Assembly: GCA_945639745.1 (NCBI GenBank)
Contig: CALZEK010000072.1
Span: 1 to 6,860 of the forward strand
Origin: an uncultured Bacillaceae bacterium
GTDB lineage: Bacteria; Bacillota; Bacilli; Bacillales; Amphibacillaceae
Direction of reading: 5' to 3'
Length of the DNA: 6,860 nucleotides
Of this stretch, positions 5,316-6,860 are shown piece by piece. How positions within the stretch are numbered: the first letter of the stretch is position 1; the number at the start of each line of letters is the position of its first letter. The position numbers were made by a program, and so were the translations under genes. A model generated the notes under the pieces. It made no database searches and was not told the origin of the DNA. It worked only from the letters and a program-made list of their open reading frames with translations.

Positions 5316-6710
5316 GTGATTGTTTTAGATTGGCTTGTCGGTCCATTTAATGATTTTATTTGGACGTATATTTTAATTGGTGCTTTGCTTCTGATTGGTA
5401 TTTATTTCACGATTCGCACAAGATTTGTTCAGGTACGTTTATTTGGCGAGATGTTTCGATTAATTGTTGAAAGAAAAGATAACGATGACGGTGTTTCACC
5501 TTTCCAAGCATTTACCATTAGTGCTGCTTCTCGTGTCGGTACTGGAAACATCACCGGTGTAGCTTTAGCAATTGGAATAGGTGGTCCGGGTGCAGTTTTT
5601 TGGATGTGGATTATTGCGATTATTGGTATGGCAACAGCTTTTATTGAAAGTACTTTAGCTCAAGTATACAAAATAGAAGATAAAGGCATGTTCCGCGGTG
5701 GACCAGCTTATTATATCGAACGAGCTCTCGGATATCGTAAGTTAGGGATTGTTTTTGCGATTTTGCTAACGCTTTGTTTTGGGTTTATTTTTAATGCGGT
5801 GCAATCAAACACGATTAGTCAATCGTTTATGGATGTATTTAATGTACCTGATTGGTTAATTGGAATTATTCTTGTACTTGTCGCTTCAGTCGTTATTTTT
5901 GGTGGCGTAACAAGAATTGTTAAAGTCACACAATTAATTGTACCGATTATGGCTACATTTTATTTAATTGTCGCTCTTTATGTAGTGATTATGAATTTTT
6001 CAGAAATTCCAGCCGTGTTCAAATTAATTATTGACAGTGCTTTTGGTTTAAGAGAAGTTGTTGGTGGTGGAATTGGTGCAGCATTACTACAAGGGATTCG
6101 CCGTGGGTTGTTCTCAAATGAAGCAGGAATGGGAAGTGTACCAAACGCAGCTGCAACAGCTAACGTTTCACACCCTGCTAAACAAGGATTAGTTCAAAGT
6201 TTAGGTGTATTCTTTGATACAATTATTATTTGTTCAGCAACTGCGTTTATAATTATTTTAGCTGGTCTATACACAACTGGTGAGCAAAATGGGATTATTT
6301 TAACACAAGAATCATTAGCTTTACATGTGGGACCATGGGCAACATACTTTATTGCCTTTGCTATTTTATTCTTTGCATTTAGTTCAATTATTGGAAATTA
6401 CTACTATGGTGAAACAAATATAGAATTTATAAAAGCGCATAAATCTTGGTTAATTGCTTACCGCTTTTTAGTTCTGATTATGATTATGTTTGGATCACTA
6501 GCTACTGTTGAGATTGTTTGGTCTATGGCTGATTTATTTATGGGGCTGATGGCTATTATCAACTTGTTTGCAATTGCTTTACTCGGTAAAGTCGCCTTTA
6601 AAGTGTTAGAAGACTTTTCAAAACAACGTAAAATGGGATTAAATCCTGTATTTAAAGCAAGTTCAATTCCAGGACTAAAAAATGCTGAATGCTGGGAAGA
6701 CAAAAAATAA
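5316..6710 (+). CDS. Sodium (or proton)/amino-acid symporter, AGCS family (alanine/glycine/glutamine type)
   Basis: This 464-residue integral membrane protein has about eleven hydrophobic helices. It carries the AGCS signature GGPGAVFWMW (89-98), the upstream SRVGTGNITGVA (72-83), RGGPAYYIERAL (127-138) and the strongly conserved RRGLFSNEAGMGSVPNAAAT (262-281). Family members import alanine, glycine or glutamine with Na+; in Firmicutes they are often named AlsT, but several paralogues exist and the substrate cannot be read here. A GTG at 5307 is in frame but lies inside the ribosome binding site GAGGTG (5304-5309), so the GTG at 5316, 6 nt after it, is the credible start. Length is typical and no break is seen. 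The gene stands alone and ends at a bidirectional terminator shared with the convergent gene on the right. Confidence 0.95.
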   Translation: MIVLDWLVGPFNDFIWTYILIGALLLIGIYFTIRTRFVQVRLFGEMFRLIVERKDNDDGVSPFQAFTISAASRVGTGNITGVALAIGIGGPGAVFWMWIIAIIGMATAFIESTLAQVYKIEDKGMFRGGPAYYIERALGYRKLGIVFAILLTLCFGFIFNAVQSNTISQSFMDVFNVPDWLIGIILVLVASVVIFGGVTRIVKVTQLIVPIMATFYLIVALYVVIMNFSEIPAVFKLIIDSAFGLREVVGGGIGAALLQGIRRGLFSNEAGMGSVPNAAATANVSHPAKQGLVQSLGVFFDTIIICSATAFIIILAGLYTTGEQNGIILTQESLALHVGPWATYFIAFAILFFAFSSIIGNYYYGETNIEFIKAHKSWLIAYRFLVLIMIMFGSLATVEIVWSMADLFMGLMAIINLFAIALLGKVAFKVLEDFSKQRKMGLNPVFKASSIPGLKNAECWEDKK

Positions 6711-6711
6711 T

Positions 6712-6747
6712 AAAAAACCTTCTCCATAAATTTGGAGAAGGTTTTTT
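6712..6747. terminator. Bidirectional terminator between the symporter and the convergent right-hand gene
   Basis: Arms 6712-6725 and 6734-6747 are perfectly complementary over 14 bp, including AAAAAA/TTTTTT ends, with an 8-base loop. Each strand therefore shows a GC-containing stem followed by a T-run, serving both the plus-strand symporter (stop at 6710) and the minus-strand gene (stop at 6761). Confidence 0.9.
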
Positions 6748-6760
6748 ATTTTATTTAAAA

Positions 6761-6860
6761 TTAAACTTTTGGTAACTGCTCTTCTAAACCAAGCATTTCA
6801 TTTGTTGTGTTTTGGATATCACGAATCAGTTCTTTATTTTCAACAAGTTTTTTACCATAA
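6761..6860 (-). CDS. C-terminal end of a protein, probably malate:quinone oxidoreductase
   Basis: The last 32 codons of a minus-strand gene enter from the right edge. The peptide begins YGKKLVENKELIRDIQNTTN and ends with EMLGLEEQLPKV. The pattern SYGxxLxxNxxLxxxI...LGL at the very C-terminus is, from memory, that of Mqo, the membrane-associated FAD enzyme that oxidises malate to oxaloacetate and reduces quinone. Only this short tail is visible, so the name is tentative, while the reading frame, stop codon and adjoining terminator make a real gene end likely. Confidence 0.6.
   Translation of the reverse strand, partial: YGKKLVENKELIRDIQNTTNEMLGLEEQLPKV

Noticed and set aside
6458..6727. An 89-codon minus-strand frame over the symporter 3' end
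   Set aside because: It starts inside the bidirectional terminator and is antisense to conserved membrane sequence; no ribosome binding site in the right place.

Overview
This is an AT-rich window from a low-GC Gram-positive bacterium, most likely a member of the Staphylococcaceae (Staphylococcus or Mammaliicoccus type). The evidence is the base composition, strong purine-rich Shine-Dalgarno sites, TTG and GTG starts, simple hairpin-plus-U-tract terminators, and a tRNA-dihydrouridine synthase that reads like the staphylococcal family member. The genus is an inference from protein style, not from a search.

Layout from left to right. Positions 1-897 (minus) hold most of an NCS1-family nucleobase permease whose C-terminus lies outside the window and which has no ATG, GTG or TTG where its start should be. 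Positions about 900-1690 contain no large gene. They do hold a compact minus-strand unit: an extended -10 promoter near 1574, a leader of about 200 nt, a 39-codon peptide gene (1244-1363) with a very strong ribosome binding site, and a perfect-palindrome terminator (1144-1161). Next comes a two-gene minus-strand operon, dus (2437-3402) followed by a short-chain dehydrogenase/reductase (1691-2410), closed by its own terminator.

Upstream of dus is an uncharacterised 281-282 residue protein (3530-4378, minus) with a Tudor/KOW-like N-terminus, a charged helix and a C-terminal domain I cannot name. Its leader carries two directly adjacent hairpins just before the ribosome binding site. A 129-residue unknown protein follows (4676-5065, minus). 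Between these two genes lies a plus-strand promoter matching both sigma-A hexamers perfectly. It has no plus-strand gene immediately after it and points into the antisense strand of the 129-residue gene. At the right, a sodium/alanine-type (AGCS) amino-acid symporter reads on the plus strand (5316-6710). It converges on the 3' end of a minus-strand gene that is probably malate:quinone oxidoreductase (6761-6860, partial), and the two share a bidirectional terminator.

Most of the window is ordinary housekeeping and transport. The unusual items are the small peptide gene with its long leader, the permease lacking a normal start codon, the orphan consensus promoter, and the structured leader of the 281-residue protein. 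I saw no CRISPR array, insertion sequence, tRNA or rRNA.
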